Shown piece after piece: positions 18,178 to 26,260 of a stretch of DNA of 64,000 bases. Both the position numbers and the translations under genes were made by a program. Location of the stretch: assembly GCF_004005865.1 (NCBI RefSeq), contig NZ_SACN01000005.1, positions 124,001 to 188,000 on the forward strand. The letters run 5' to 3'. Origin of the DNA: Sphingomonas crocodyli. GTDB lineage: Bacteria; Pseudomonadota; Alphaproteobacteria; Sphingomonadales; Sphingomonadaceae. Numbering within the stretch: the first letter of the stretch is position 1; each line of letters opens with the position of its first letter. Under the pieces are notes generated by a model. It was not told where the DNA came from. It saw only the letters and a list, made by a program, of their open reading frames with translations, and searched no databases.

Positions 18178-18897
18178 TCAGAAGCTGAGGCCGGCGCTCA
18201 CGGTGACGCGGTGGCCCGTGTCGCGATCGACGAAGCGGCCGGGGGCGGTGCGGCCGATATCGGTGCCGGTATAGGCGATGCCGAGGCGCAGCGGGCCGGT
18301 CACATGATCGACGCCCAGCCGCCAGTCCCAGTAGCTGCCATCCGGGCGGAGGCGGCGTGCAAAGACGGCATCGCGCACCGATCCGCTCGACCGGCCGATC
18401 GATCCCGAGACGGTGAAGGGGGTCATCGGCACCGCGACGTCGGCTTGGCCCGCGATGCGCAGATTGTCCCCGCCGATCGCATCCTGCCGCGGCGCATAAT
18501 CGGCAACGAGCCAGAGTTGCGCGGGGCCGATCAGGGTGCCGACCAAAGCCTGCCCCTCGACGAAGCCGAGGTTCGAATGATCGGGGAAGATATAGCCGGT
18601 GACGCCGCCGCCGAACTGCACCGCGCCCGCATTGCGGAAGTAGCGCAGCGACGGGCGGATCAGCGCATCGGCGCCGCCGTGACGCACGCTGCCACGCAGG
18701 CTGGCGGCGGTGACGCCGAAGTCGATCGCGTCGGTCAGCGACACGCCGACGTTCGCCGTGACGGCGGGGCGGCCGTCGCTCCAGCTCAGGCCGCGCACGC
18801 GATAGTCGCTCGCGACCTCCACACCGCCGCTTATGCCAGACGCGGCGGCGGGGGCCGCGAAGGCGGCGAGCGCGAAGAAGGGAAACGCCCGCCGCAA
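18178..18897 (-). CDS. TorF-family putative outer-membrane porin
   Basis: 239 residues with a signal peptide (about 1-19, ending AAPAAAS) and a mature part of alternating beta strands ending in an aromatic residue (VSAGLSF), as needed for outer-membrane assembly. GGVEVASDYRVRGLSWSDGRPA near the mature N-terminus is typical of the TIGR02001/TorF family (pattern of Tyr-Arg-Gly-Leu/Ile-Ser). Family role is not firmly established; small-molecule diffusion is assumed. Stop lies 74 bases from the glyQ start on the same strand. Confidence 0.85.
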   Translation of the reverse strand: MRRAFPFFALAAFAAPAAASGISGGVEVASDYRVRGLSWSDGRPAVTANVGVSLTDAIDFGVTAASLRGSVRHGGADALIRPSLRYFRNAGAVQFGGGVTGYIFPDHSNLGFVEGQALVGTLIGPAQLWLVADYAPRQDAIGGDNLRIAGQADVAVPMTPFTVSGSIGRSSGSVRDAVFARRLRPDGSYWDWRLGVDHVTGPLRLGIAYTGTDIGRTAPGRFVDRDTGHRVTVSAGLSF

Positions 18898-18902
18898 GAG
18901 GA

Positions 18903-19307
18903 TCAGTTCATCGCCAGACCGCGCGCCGCCTCGATATCGGCGATCAGCGCCGGGCGATCGGCTTCGGCAACCTGACGAACATGGCCGTTGATCTCGTCGG
19001 AACGCGCGGCGACTTCGGTCGCGACATGCTTGCCGACCATCTTGCAGCTGCCCGGACGCTGGCCGGTGATGCGCTTGTCGCTGTCGACCGTCTTGACGAG
19101 CCCGCCCACGCGGCGTTCGACCGCGACATTGGCTTCCCAGCGGCAGGCTTCGTTGCCCATGCGCGTGCCGACCGACATGCCGACCGTCTTCATCCGCGTC
19201 TCGACGCGCGCGTCATAGACCGCCTGCACAGCCGAGCCCTTGTGATCGACCGACACCGGATGGCTGGCCGAAGCGAGGACGGAGAGAGCGAGAATGAAAA
19301 CCGACAT
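18903..19307 (-). CDS. Small secreted hypothetical protein
   Basis: 134 residues with a short hydrophobic N-terminus (VFILALSVLASAS) that looks like a signal peptide. Two Cys (in EACRWEAN and GSCKMVGK) could form a disulfide. No domain is recognised. It lies five bases upstream of the TorF gene on the same strand, so they are probably co-transcribed and both envelope proteins. The AGGAGG-type site (reverse of CCTCCT at 19315) supports the start at 19307. Confidence 0.7.
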   Translation of the reverse strand: MSVFILALSVLASASHPVSVDHKGSAVQAVYDARVETRMKTVGMSVGTRMGNEACRWEANVAVERRVGGLVKTVDSDKRITGQRPGSCKMVGKHVATEVAARSDEINGHVRQVAEADRPALIADIEAARGLAMN

Positions 19308-19464
19308 GATGCACCTCCTACGTTAATCTGCTTCTTTTTTAGGCTTCAAGCCCAATTTTTATGCAGACAGCATCTGGGACAGGCAGATTGCCAGAAGGTT
19401 TCTGTCGGGCGTGTTTTCATTGCGATACTCGCTATCGCCCTGACGACACCCTATTATCACGCGT

Positions 19465-20340
19465 ATGAAATGGTTTCGCCGGCTGACCGCAGCCCTGCTT
19501 TCGCTGATCCTGGCCGCGCCCGTCGCGGCGGCCCCGTCGCCGGCGATGTGGAAGTTCGGGGACGCCGATACGACCATCTATCTCTACGGCACGATCCACG
19601 CGCTGCCCGCCAATTTCCGCTGGCGCGACGCGAAGCTGGAACGGGTAATGGCCAGCGCCGACACGCTGGTGATCGAGACGATGATCGACAAGGATCCCGC
19701 CGCGATCGCGAGACTAATGCCACCGCCCGATCCCAGCCTGCCCTCCATCCTCGATCGCGTGCCGGCCAAGTCGCGTGCCCCGCTGTCCGCGATGATCGCC
19801 AAGGCGGGGTTGAGCCCGGCGCAGCTCGATCCGATGCCGACATGGCAGGCGGCCTTCTACCTGATGGGTGCGATGATGCGCGACATCGGGGCCGAGCGCG
19901 GCGCGGGCGTCGAACAAAACCTCACCCCCGCCTTTGAAAGCGGCGTGAGCGGCCCCCGCAAGATCGAGGCGCTGGAGACGGCATCGAGCCAGCTCAAGCT
20001 GTTCGAGGATCTGAGCGAGGCCGACCAGCGCGAACTGCTCGCGGGCCTTGTCGACGGATCGGGCGATGCGAAGCGCGATTATGCCAAAATGCTCAAGGCG
20101 TGGGCGGCAGGCGACGAGAAGGCGATCGCGAAGACCTTCGCCGATGACGAGGATCTGACCCCGCACCTGCGCGACGTGCTGCTGAAGAAGCGCAACGAGG
20201 CGTGGACCGTGTGGCTCAAGGACCGGCTGAACACGCCGGGCACCGTTCTGGTCGCGGTCGGCGCGGGGCATCTGGCGGGGCCGCTGTCGGTCCAGTCGAT
20301 GCTGGCAGCGCAGGGCGTGAAGGTGGAGCGGGTGCGTTGA
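19465..20340 (+). CDS. TraB/GumN-family protein
   Basis: 291 residues with a signal peptide (about 1-23, VAAAPS). The family's two conserved motifs are visible: YLYGTIHALP (about 40-48) and VAVGAGHLAGPLSV near the C-terminus, with the Glu of VIETM between. TraB/GumN proteins share a fold with the TIKI metalloproteases, and the Gly-x-x-His motifs are the likely metal ligands; the bacterial role is not settled. Divergent from the secreted protein gene, with a 157-base AT-rich promoter region between. Its TGA overlaps the start of the next gene. Confidence 0.9.
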   Translation: MKWFRRLTAALLSLILAAPVAAAPSPAMWKFGDADTTIYLYGTIHALPANFRWRDAKLERVMASADTLVIETMIDKDPAAIARLMPPPDPSLPSILDRVPAKSRAPLSAMIAKAGLSPAQLDPMPTWQAAFYLMGAMMRDIGAERGAGVEQNLTPAFESGVSGPRKIEALETASSQLKLFEDLSEADQRELLAGLVDGSGDAKRDYAKMLKAWAAGDEKAIAKTFADDEDLTPHLRDVLLKKRNEAWTVWLKDRLNTPGTVLVAVGAGHLAGPLSVQSMLAAQGVKVERVR

Positions 20341-20897
20341 TCGGCGCGACGCTCCTCGCGCTGGCCGCCGCCACGGCATCGGGCGAAAAGCTGATCCAGC
20401 CGCCGCCGCCCGGCTTCGTATCGGTCCTGAAAACCGATCAGGGGGGCAAGTCGATCGAGCAACTCGTCCCCGAAAAGCAGACGGTCGCCAAGTGGACCGA
20501 CATGATCACGATCCAGCGATTTGCGGGGCAAGGCACCGACAAGGGTGGGCGCGATCCGGCGACCTGGCTGGAAGGCTGGGGCCGCACCTTCGCCGCCGCC
20601 TGCCCCAAGGCGCAGCACGGACCGATCGGGCGCGGCGCGGTGAACAATTATCCGGCCGCGATCCTGGCGATCCAGTGCGCGGTCGGCGCGAACGATCCGA
20701 AACGCGAAAGCGTGTTCCTGCGCGCGATCCAGGGGAAGGACGCCTTCTACGTCGTCCAGTTTTCGATGCGCCGCATCCCCAGCCGGCCCGAAGTCGAGCT
20801 GGTCGATCGCTATCTGCAGGCCGTCAGCCTGTGCGACGATCGCGAGGCGCGACACCCCTGCCCGGTGATGGACGCCGCAGCGCCCCGAAACCAATAG
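20337..20897 (+). CDS. Secreted hypothetical protein
   Basis: 186 residues from a TTG at 20337 that overlaps the GumN stop (TTGA), with GGTGGAG nine bases upstream. This start gives a plausible signal sequence (IGATLLALAAATASGEK). The mature part has four Cys (AACPKAQ, AIQCAV, SLCDDRE, HPCPVMD), suggesting disulfides in the periplasm. No family is recognised. Translational coupling to the GumN-like gene suggests a shared envelope function. Confidence 0.75.
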   Translation: MIGATLLALAAATASGEKLIQPPPPGFVSVLKTDQGGKSIEQLVPEKQTVAKWTDMITIQRFAGQGTDKGGRDPATWLEGWGRTFAAACPKAQHGPIGRGAVNNYPAAILAIQCAVGANDPKRESVFLRAIQGKDAFYVVQFSMRRIPSRPEVELVDRYLQAVSLCDDREARHPCPVMDAAAPRNQ

Positions 20898-20980
20898 TTT
20901 CACAAATATTTACCTTTGTGCCGCGCGTCACAGTGGCGCGATCCGAATCACGGCATCAGCCCTCCCACGACAGGGATGGA

Positions 20981-21220
20981 ATGATGATCGCCGAAGCCGT
21001 GACACTCGACAGCATTGCCAGCCGGCTCGCCGCGAAGGCGGGTCTGGACTGGGGATCGCTTGCCGATCATCCCGGCTACCTGAAGGCGATCTGGCGCGAG
21101 CGGGCGCTGGGCACGGTACGGGCGGAAGCGCCCGATGCCACGATCCAGCGTATCGGGCTTGATCGGCGCACCGGCAGGATCGGGCCGATGATCATCAATC
21201 TCAAGCGGATGGTGGGCTGA
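20981..21220 (+). CDS. Small hypothetical protein
   Basis: 79 residues, ATG at 20981 (or 20984) after AGGGATGGA. No signal peptide or membrane segment. The pattern DHPGYLKAIWRERALGTVRAEA is amphipathic helix. Unrecognised. The preceding 80 bases are AT-richer (TTTCACAAATATTTACC), consistent with its own promoter. Confidence 0.6.
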   Translation: MMIAEAVTLDSIASRLAAKAGLDWGSLADHPGYLKAIWRERALGTVRAEAPDATIQRIGLDRRTGRIGPMIINLKRMVG

Positions 21221-21487
21221 CTCCCAAGGTCGGTCCATCCGTCACCCGGCTTTGTTTGGCGACCCGGCCGGGTGGCAATGGGGGCTGGTTCAGCGGGTCT
21301 GAGCCAGCGGCGGCCCGGCGCGCTCCCCTGCCCGATCGCTTCACGGCGATGCGGGCGGGCGGCGCGCCGGGCCTGCCAACGAATCCTTGCGTTATGCCCC
21401 TCTCTCCCCTAAGCGCGCGCATCCCGTTCCGGTCATCCCTGGAGGCGGTTCGGGTCTGGAAACATCTAAGCGAACTGGAGACATATC

Positions 21488-22171
21488 ATGAGCGAAGTGC
21501 TCGATCTGTCGGCCGAGGCGCGCGAGCGGGCAGGCAAGGGAGCCTCCCGTGCCATGCGTCGTGAAGGCCGCGTCCCCGCCGTGATCTACGGCAACAAGCA
21601 GGAGCCGGAAGCGGTTCACGTCGAAGAGAAGGTGCTGATGAAGCTCCTTCACACCGGCCATTTCTTCAACTCGGTCGTCATGCTCGACGTCGCCGGCAAG
21701 AAGATCCGCACGCTCCCCAAGGACGTCCAGTTCCACCCGGTCACCGATCGCCCGCTGCACGCAGACTTCCTGCGCATCGGCGAGCACAGCAAGGTCACCG
21801 TCGACGTGCCCGTCCACTTCAAGGACGAAGAGCTGTCGCCGGGCATCAAGAAGGGCGGCGTGCTGAACATCGTCGTTCATGACCTGGGCCTGACCGTCGA
21901 CGCCGCCGAAATCCCCGAGGAGATCACGGTCTCGCTCAAGGGCCTGAACGTCGGCGAATCGATCCACCTGTCGCAGATCAAGCTGCCCAAGGGCGCGGTC
22001 GCGGCGGACACCGACGACGTCACGATCGCCACGATCGTCGCCCCGTCGGCGCTGAAGGCCGAGGAAGCGGAAGCGGCCGAGGCTGCTGAAGCCGCCGCCG
22101 AGGCTCCGGCCGAAGACGCTGTCGAGGGTGAAGCCCCGGCCGCCGAAGGCGAGGAGGGCGCCGAGGGCTGA
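21488..22171 (+). CDS. rplY: 50S ribosomal protein L25/general stress protein Ctc
   Basis: 227 residues, the long (TL5/Ctc) form: an N-terminal 5S-rRNA-binding L25 domain ([35 protein letters not shown]), a C-terminal TL5 beta domain ([23 protein letters not shown]) and a low-complexity Ala/Glu tail from about 195 ([18 protein letters not shown]). ATG follows GGAGACATATC. A strong terminator lies 32 bases downstream. The gene usually precedes pth; here a LysR/SDR pair lies between them. Confidence 0.96.
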   Translation: MSEVLDLSAEARERAGKGASRAMRREGRVPAVIYGNKQEPEAVHVEEKVLMKLLHTGHFFNSVVMLDVAGKKIRTLPKDVQFHPVTDRPLHADFLRIGEHSKVTVDVPVHFKDEELSPGIKKGGVLNIVVHDLGLTVDAAEIPEEITVSLKGLNVGESIHLSQIKLPKGAVAADTDDVTIATIVAPSALKAEEAEAAEAAEAAAEAPAEDAVEGEAPAAEGEEGAEG

Positions 22172-22203
22172 TCGCCTTCGCGTCGTTCACGACCAGACAC
22201 ACG

Positions 22204-22238
22204 AAACCCCGGTGGAGCGATCCGCCGGGGTTTTGTTT
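22204..22238 (+). terminator. Rho-independent terminator after rplY
   Basis: AAACCCCGG pairs with CCGGGGTTT around a 12-base loop and is followed by TTTTGTTTT. Strong, in the direction of rplY; it also separates rplY from the convergent LysR gene. Confidence 0.9.
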
Positions 22239-22251
22239 TGGCCGCCGTCGC

Positions 22252-23154
22252 TCAGCCGAATATCGCGGCGCTGCGGATGCTGGCGGCGAGATGATCGATC
22301 CACGCGCGCACCAGCGGCGGCAGCCCCACCTTCGTCGTGAAGACCAGGTGGACGATCCCGTCCTGCCCCCGCCAGTGCGGCATAACCCGCACCAGATCCC
22401 CCGACCGCAGCGCCGCGGCACAGGCATGATCGGGCAGGAAGGCGACACCCAGTCCGGCGATCGCCGCATCGCGAACCGCCGCGAAATTGTCGCACCCCAG
22501 CCGCGGGACATGCGTGATCGCGCGCACCGCGCCGTCGGGGCCTTCCAGCGTCCATGTCACGTCCGGCCCCTCATCCGACGTCGCGAGCGTCGGGACATCG
22601 GCCAAAGCGTCGACATCCCGGCCCGCCAGAATGTTCGCCAGCGCCGGCGCCGCGAGCAGGATGCGGCGGCTGCGGCCGATCGTGCGCATCGTCATCGCAG
22701 CATCGGTGTCCAGCTTCACCCGCACCCGCAGCGCGACGTCGATCCGCTCCGCGATCAGATCGACCGGGCGATCGACCGCAACAAGCTGAATCCGCGCGCG
22801 CGGATAGAGCGTCAGAAAATCGGGCAATAAGGGCGAGACGATTTCGACCAGCCCGGTCGGGCAGGCGAAACGGATCAGCCCGCGCGGCTCGCTGATGCTG
22901 GCCGCCACGATCGCCTCCGCGCGTTCGGCGGCCTTCATCGCCGCCTGCGCCTGTTCGAAGAAGGCATTGCCGATCTCGGTCACGCGGAAGCGGCGCGACG
23001 ATCGTTCGATCAGGCGCACGCCGAGCCGATCCTCAAGCTGCGCGACCCGACGGCTGAGCTTGGACTTGGGCAACCGGATCGCGCGGCTGGCGGCGGCGAA
23101 ACCGCCATGCGTCACCACCGCCGCGAAATAGTGCAGGTCGTTCAAATCGTGCAT
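22252..23154 (-). CDS. LysR-family transcriptional regulator
   Basis: 300 residues, typical length. The N-terminal winged helix is DLHYFAAVVTHGGFAAASRA ... LSRRVAQLEDRLGVRLIERS; the effector domain starts near residue 90 and has AAIAGLGVAFLPDHAC. Members of this CrgA/PtrR-like group often regulate an adjacent oxidoreductase. The gene is divergent from an SDR gene with a 117-base gap that contains a perfect dyad (23189-23206), so direct regulation of that SDR and of itself is likely. Confidence 0.93.
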   Translation of the reverse strand: MHDLNDLHYFAAVVTHGGFAAASRAIRLPKSKLSRRVAQLEDRLGVRLIERSSRRFRVTEIGNAFFEQAQAAMKAAERAEAIVAASISEPRGLIRFACPTGLVEIVSPLLPDFLTLYPRARIQLVAVDRPVDLIAERIDVALRVRVKLDTDAAMTMRTIGRSRRILLAAPALANILAGRDVDALADVPTLATSDEGPDVTWTLEGPDGAVRAITHVPRLGCDNFAAVRDAAIAGLGVAFLPDHACAAALRSGDLVRVMPHWRGQDGIVHLVFTTKVGLPPLVRAWIDHLAASIRSAAIFG

Positions 23155-23188
23155 TCATCGTTCCACTGACAGGACGATATGTGTCGAT

Positions 23189-23206
23189 ATCGCTGACTAC
23201 AGCGAT
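23189..23206. promoter_or_regulatory. 18-bp dyad between LysR and SDR genes (operator candidate)
   Basis: ATCGCTG-ACTA-CAGCGAT has perfect 7-base arms. It lies 35 bases upstream of the LysR start and 65 upstream of the SDR start, the expected position for a LysR site, although it does not match the strict T-N11-A form. Confidence 0.5.
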
Positions 23207-23271
23207 CACCGTCCCAATTCTATCTCCAATCCATCGGCGAAATCGATCGCCGCGAAGACAGGAGACAGACA

Positions 23272-24024
23272 ATGACCCGCAGACTCGAAAACAAGATCGC
23301 CGTCGTGACCGGCGCCACCACCGGCATCGGCCTGGGCATCGCACAGGAGCTGGCCGCCGAAGGCGCGCGCGTCTTCATCACCGGCCGCCGGCAGGAAGAA
23401 CTGGACGCCGCCGTCAAGGCGATCGGCGGAAACACGATCGGCATCCGCAGCGACATCTCGCAGCTTGGCGACATCGATCACCTTTATGACGTGGTGCAGG
23501 AGCATGCGCCGCATATCGACATCCTGGTCGCCAATGCCGGCGGCGGCAGCTTCCAGCCGATTGGCGAGGTGACCGAGGACGAGTTCGACAAGACCTTCGC
23601 GATCAACGTGAAGGGCACATTGTTCACCGTGCAGAAGGCGCTTCCGCTGCTGCAGGACGGTGGATCGGTGATCCTGACGAGTTCGACCAGCACGACCCGC
23701 GCGCTGCCCGCCTTCGGCGTTTATGGCGCCACCAAGGCCGCGATCCGCAACTTCGCGCGGCACTGGATCCTGGACCTCAAGGATCGGCGCATCCGCGTGA
23801 ACGCGATCAGCCCCGGCCCGACCCGTACCCCCGGCCTTCAGGGGCTGACGAGCAACGAAGCCGAATGGCAGGCGCTGGAAAGCCAGTTGGCCGCGCAGGT
23901 TCCGCTGGGCCGGGTCGCCGACCCGCGCGAAATCGGCCGGGCGGCCGTGTTCCTGGCGTCGGACGATGCGAGCTTCGTGAACGGCGTCGAGCTGTTCGTC
24001 GACGGCGGCATGGCGCAGATCTGA
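23272..24024 (+). CDS. SDR-family oxidoreductase
   Basis: 250 residues with full classical motifs: TGATTGIG (13-20), NAGGG (about 89-93), Ser of SSTSTT, Tyr and Lys of YGATK (about 151-155), and the C-terminal FVDGG. AGGAGACAGACA precedes the ATG. An NAD(P)-dependent reductase or dehydrogenase, probably of a small xenobiotic or quinone-like substrate given the LysR partner. Its last codons, GCGCAGATCTGA, resemble the first codons of pth (ATGCAGATCTGG), a possible mark of a junction. Confidence 0.92.
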   Translation: MTRRLENKIAVVTGATTGIGLGIAQELAAEGARVFITGRRQEELDAAVKAIGGNTIGIRSDISQLGDIDHLYDVVQEHAPHIDILVANAGGGSFQPIGEVTEDEFDKTFAINVKGTLFTVQKALPLLQDGGSVILTSSTSTTRALPAFGVYGATKAAIRNFARHWILDLKDRRIRVNAISPGPTRTPGLQGLTSNEAEWQALESQLAAQVPLGRVADPREIGRAAVFLASDDASFVNGVELFVDGGMAQI

Positions 24025-24039
24025 TCCGCCAGGACTGGC

Positions 24040-24074
24040 GCATGCGGCGCGGCTTTCGTAAACGCGCCGCATGC
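24040..24074. promoter_or_regulatory. 12-bp perfect hairpin enclosing the pth start codon
   Basis: GCATGCGGCGCG (24040-24051) pairs perfectly with CGCGCCGCATGC (24063-24074) around an 11-base loop. The ATG of pth (24071-24073) is inside the right arm and no good ribosome-binding site is free. It could be an SDR-side terminator-like hairpin without a T run, or a structure limiting pth translation. Confidence 0.6.
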
Positions 24075-24640
24075 AGATCTGGGTCGGGTTGGGGAATCCG
24101 GGCGCGCAATATGCGATGCACCGGCACAATGTGGGCTTCATGGCGGTCGATACGATCGCCGAGGTCCACAATTTCGATCCGTGGAAGAAGCAGTTTCAGG
24201 GATGGGCTGCGCAGGGGCGGATCGGGAGCGAGCGCATCCTGCTGCTGAAGCCCGCGACCTTCATGAACGAAAGCGGCCGCGCGGTGGGCGAGGCGATGCG
24301 CTTCTTCAAGGCGGAGGTGGGCGACGTCACCGTGTTCCACGACGAACTCGATCTGGCGCCTTTCAAGGTCAAGGTGAAGATCGGCGGCGGGACGGCGGGG
24401 CATAATGGCCTGCGATCGACCGAGGCGCATATCGGCAACGCCTATCGCCGCGTCCGGCTGGGCATCGGCCATCCGGGGCACAAGGACCGGGTGACGGGCC
24501 ATGTGCTGGGCAATTATGCCAAGTCGGAGCTTGATCCGCTTGCCGACATGCTGGGCGCCATCGCATCGGAGGCCGAGTGGCTGGCCAAAGGCGACGATGC
24601 GCGGTTCATGAACGACGTGGCGCTAAGGTTGGCGGAGTGA
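24071..24640 (+). CDS. pth: Peptidyl-tRNA hydrolase
   Basis: 189 residues, normal length. It releases tRNA from peptidyl-tRNA that drops off the ribosome. The active-site elements are visible: GLGNPG with Asn9, the catalytic His19 in MHRHNVGF, FMNESGRAV, and the Asp of HDELDLAPF, followed by KIGGGTAGHNGLRS. It is essential in most bacteria. It lies 46 bases after an SDR gene with its start codon in a strong hairpin; it may depend on read-through from upstream or on an upstream promoter inside the SDR gene. Confidence 0.97.
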   Translation: MQIWVGLGNPGAQYAMHRHNVGFMAVDTIAEVHNFDPWKKQFQGWAAQGRIGSERILLLKPATFMNESGRAVGEAMRFFKAEVGDVTVFHDELDLAPFKVKVKIGGGTAGHNGLRSTEAHIGNAYRRVRLGIGHPGHKDRVTGHVLGNYAKSELDPLADMLGAIASEAEWLAKGDDARFMNDVALRLAE

Positions 24641-24647
24641 CAAAGTC

Positions 24648-24730
24648 CGTCATCCCGGCGGAGGCCGGGATCTCCGGAGAGTCGCGATACGCAGGAGCCT
24701 CCTGAGATCCCGGCCTCCGCCGGGATGACG
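24648..24730. repeat. Palindromic intergenic repeat (family C), copy 1
   Basis: GTCATCCCGGCGGAGGCCGG at the left returns as CCGGCCTCCGCCGGGATGAC at the right, with GATCTC/GAGATC continuing the stem. A near-identical element is at 27369-27452. It lies between pth and a GST gene. Confidence 0.8.
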
Positions 24731-24746
24731 ATATGGGAGAAGATCG

Positions 24747-25391
24747 ATGGCCCTCACCTTCTGGTATCACCCCTTCTCCTCCTTCTGCCGCAAAGCGCTG
24801 ATCGCGCTTTATGAGGCGGGGATCGAGCCGGACAAAGTCGAGGTCGATCTGGGCGATGCGGCATCGCGCGACGCGTTTCTGGCGGTGTGGCCGGTGGGCA
24901 AGTTCCCGGTGATGCGCGACGGGGCGAGCGGCGAGTTGCTGCCCGAAAGCTCGATCATCATTGAATGGGTGGCGGATCAGCATTCCGCGCTCGGGTTGAT
25001 CCCGGCGGAAGCGAAGGCGGCGCGGCACGTTCGCATGCTCGATCGCTTCTTCGACTTCGAAATCCATCAGCCGATGCAGCGGATCGTCGCCGACTATCTG
25101 CGGCCCGAGGACAAGCGCGATCCGTTCGGGCAGGCGCAGGATCGCGCGAAGCTGCGCAAGGGCTATGCGATTGCCGAAGGGCTGCTGGGCGACGGGCCGT
25201 GGGCGGCCGGCGATGCCTTCACTTTGGCCGATTGTTCGGCGCAGCCTGCGCTGCATTTCGCGAACCGGGTCGAGCCGCTCGACGGGCATCCCAAACTCGC
25301 GGCCTATCTGGAGCGGCTTTATGCCCGCCCGTCGGTCGCGCGGACGATGGACGAGGCGCGGCCGTTCGAAGCCTATTTCCCGGTCAAGTGA
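24747..25391 (+). CDS. Glutathione S-transferase-family protein
   Basis: 214 residues. Thioredoxin-like N-terminal domain with YHPFSSFCRKALIALYEAG, where Ser12/Cys14 region holds the expected catalytic Ser or Cys, then GKFPVMRDG (cis-Pro) and LPESSIIIEWV (glutathione gamma-Glu site, ESS). The all-helical C-terminal domain has FTLADCSAQPAL, the N-capping motif. Cytosolic; conjugates or isomerises electrophiles with glutathione. Substrate unknown. ATG at 24747 follows GGGAGAAG. Confidence 0.92.
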   Translation: MALTFWYHPFSSFCRKALIALYEAGIEPDKVEVDLGDAASRDAFLAVWPVGKFPVMRDGASGELLPESSIIIEWVADQHSALGLIPAEAKAARHVRMLDRFFDFEIHQPMQRIVADYLRPEDKRDPFGQAQDRAKLRKGYAIAEGLLGDGPWAAGDAFTLADCSAQPALHFANRVEPLDGHPKLAAYLERLYARPSVARTMDEARPFEAYFPVK

Positions 25392-25467
25392 GGCGGCCGT
25401 TTATCGGGGGTTCAGCTTGGGCGGCATAGCCTTCCGCCCGATACATCGACCGAAGGGGAGCAAAGCC

Positions 25468-26088
25468 ATGCGTTTCACCCGGAAAACCCTGATCGCGGGC
25501 GTCGCCGCACTCTCGCTGGCGGGCGCGGCCTATGCCGCCGAGCAGCATGCCAAGGTGATGAAGGTGCAGATGCCCGACGGCAGCGTCGAGGAAATCCACT
25601 ATACGGGCGATGTCGCGCCGCGCGTGGTGTTCGCGCCGGTGGCGGCGGTCGATCCGGCGTCGATGTTCGAGGCCGCGTTCGGCGCCGACTCGGTCTTCGC
25701 GCAGATGGAGCGGATGCAGGCGCAGATGATGGCGCAGCATCAGGCGATGATGCGGCAGGCCGCCGCGATGGCTGCACAGACGCCGGCGGCGGGCGCGGAC
25801 AGCCTGCACATGACCAGCATCGGCGATCCGGCGAACGGCGGCGCGAGCTACACCTATATCTCGACCACCACGACGCAGAATGGTTGTACCCAGACGATCG
25901 AGATCAGTTCGAAGGCGGGCGACAAGGCCTCGCAGGTCCACAAGACGAGTGCTGGCGACTGCACCGCCGCCAAAGCGGGCGCGACGCCCGCGATCGAGAC
26001 GGCCCCTGCCGCGCGTCCGGCGCCTGCGGTGAAGCCGGTGAGCGCGCCGGCGCCGCAGCCCAAGACGGTTCCGGCGAACACGATCTGA
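25468..26088 (+). CDS. Secreted hypothetical protein with Met-rich segment
   Basis: 206 residues. Signal peptide 1-23 (SLAGAAYAAE). The middle (about 75-105) is rich in Met and Gln (MERMQAQMMAQHQAMMRQAA) and likely a single helix; then a small domain with two Cys (TQNGCTQTI, SAGDCTAAK), and a Pro/Ala-rich C-terminal tail. Met-rich helices can bind copper, but nothing else supports this. ATG at 25468 follows AAGGGGAG. Unrecognised family. Confidence 0.75.
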   Translation: MRFTRKTLIAGVAALSLAGAAYAAEQHAKVMKVQMPDGSVEEIHYTGDVAPRVVFAPVAAVDPASMFEAAFGADSVFAQMERMQAQMMAQHQAMMRQAAAMAAQTPAAGADSLHMTSIGDPANGGASYTYISTTTTQNGCTQTIEISSKAGDKASQVHKTSAGDCTAAKAGATPAIETAPAARPAPAVKPVSAPAPQPKTVPANTI

Positions 26089-26092
26089 CGCT

Positions 26093-26184
26093 CCCCTCGT
26101 CATTGCGAGTGTCGCGAAGCGATCCATTCCGAACTGCGGAGTGGATTGCCGCGTCGCCTGCGGCTCCTCGCAATGACGAGGGGA
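26093..26184. repeat. Palindromic intergenic repeat (family B), copy 2
   Basis: CCCCTCGTCATTGCGAG ... GCGATCCA at the left, TGGATTGC ... CTCGCAATGACGAGGGG at the right. Matches the element at 11614-11724 with the central loop changed. Confidence 0.75.
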
Positions 26185-26260
26185 ATGTGGGTAGCGCCGC
26201 TCTGGCAAATCGCGTCCGCACCCGCTATCGGCGGCCCCAACAAATTGAGGTCGATATCAG

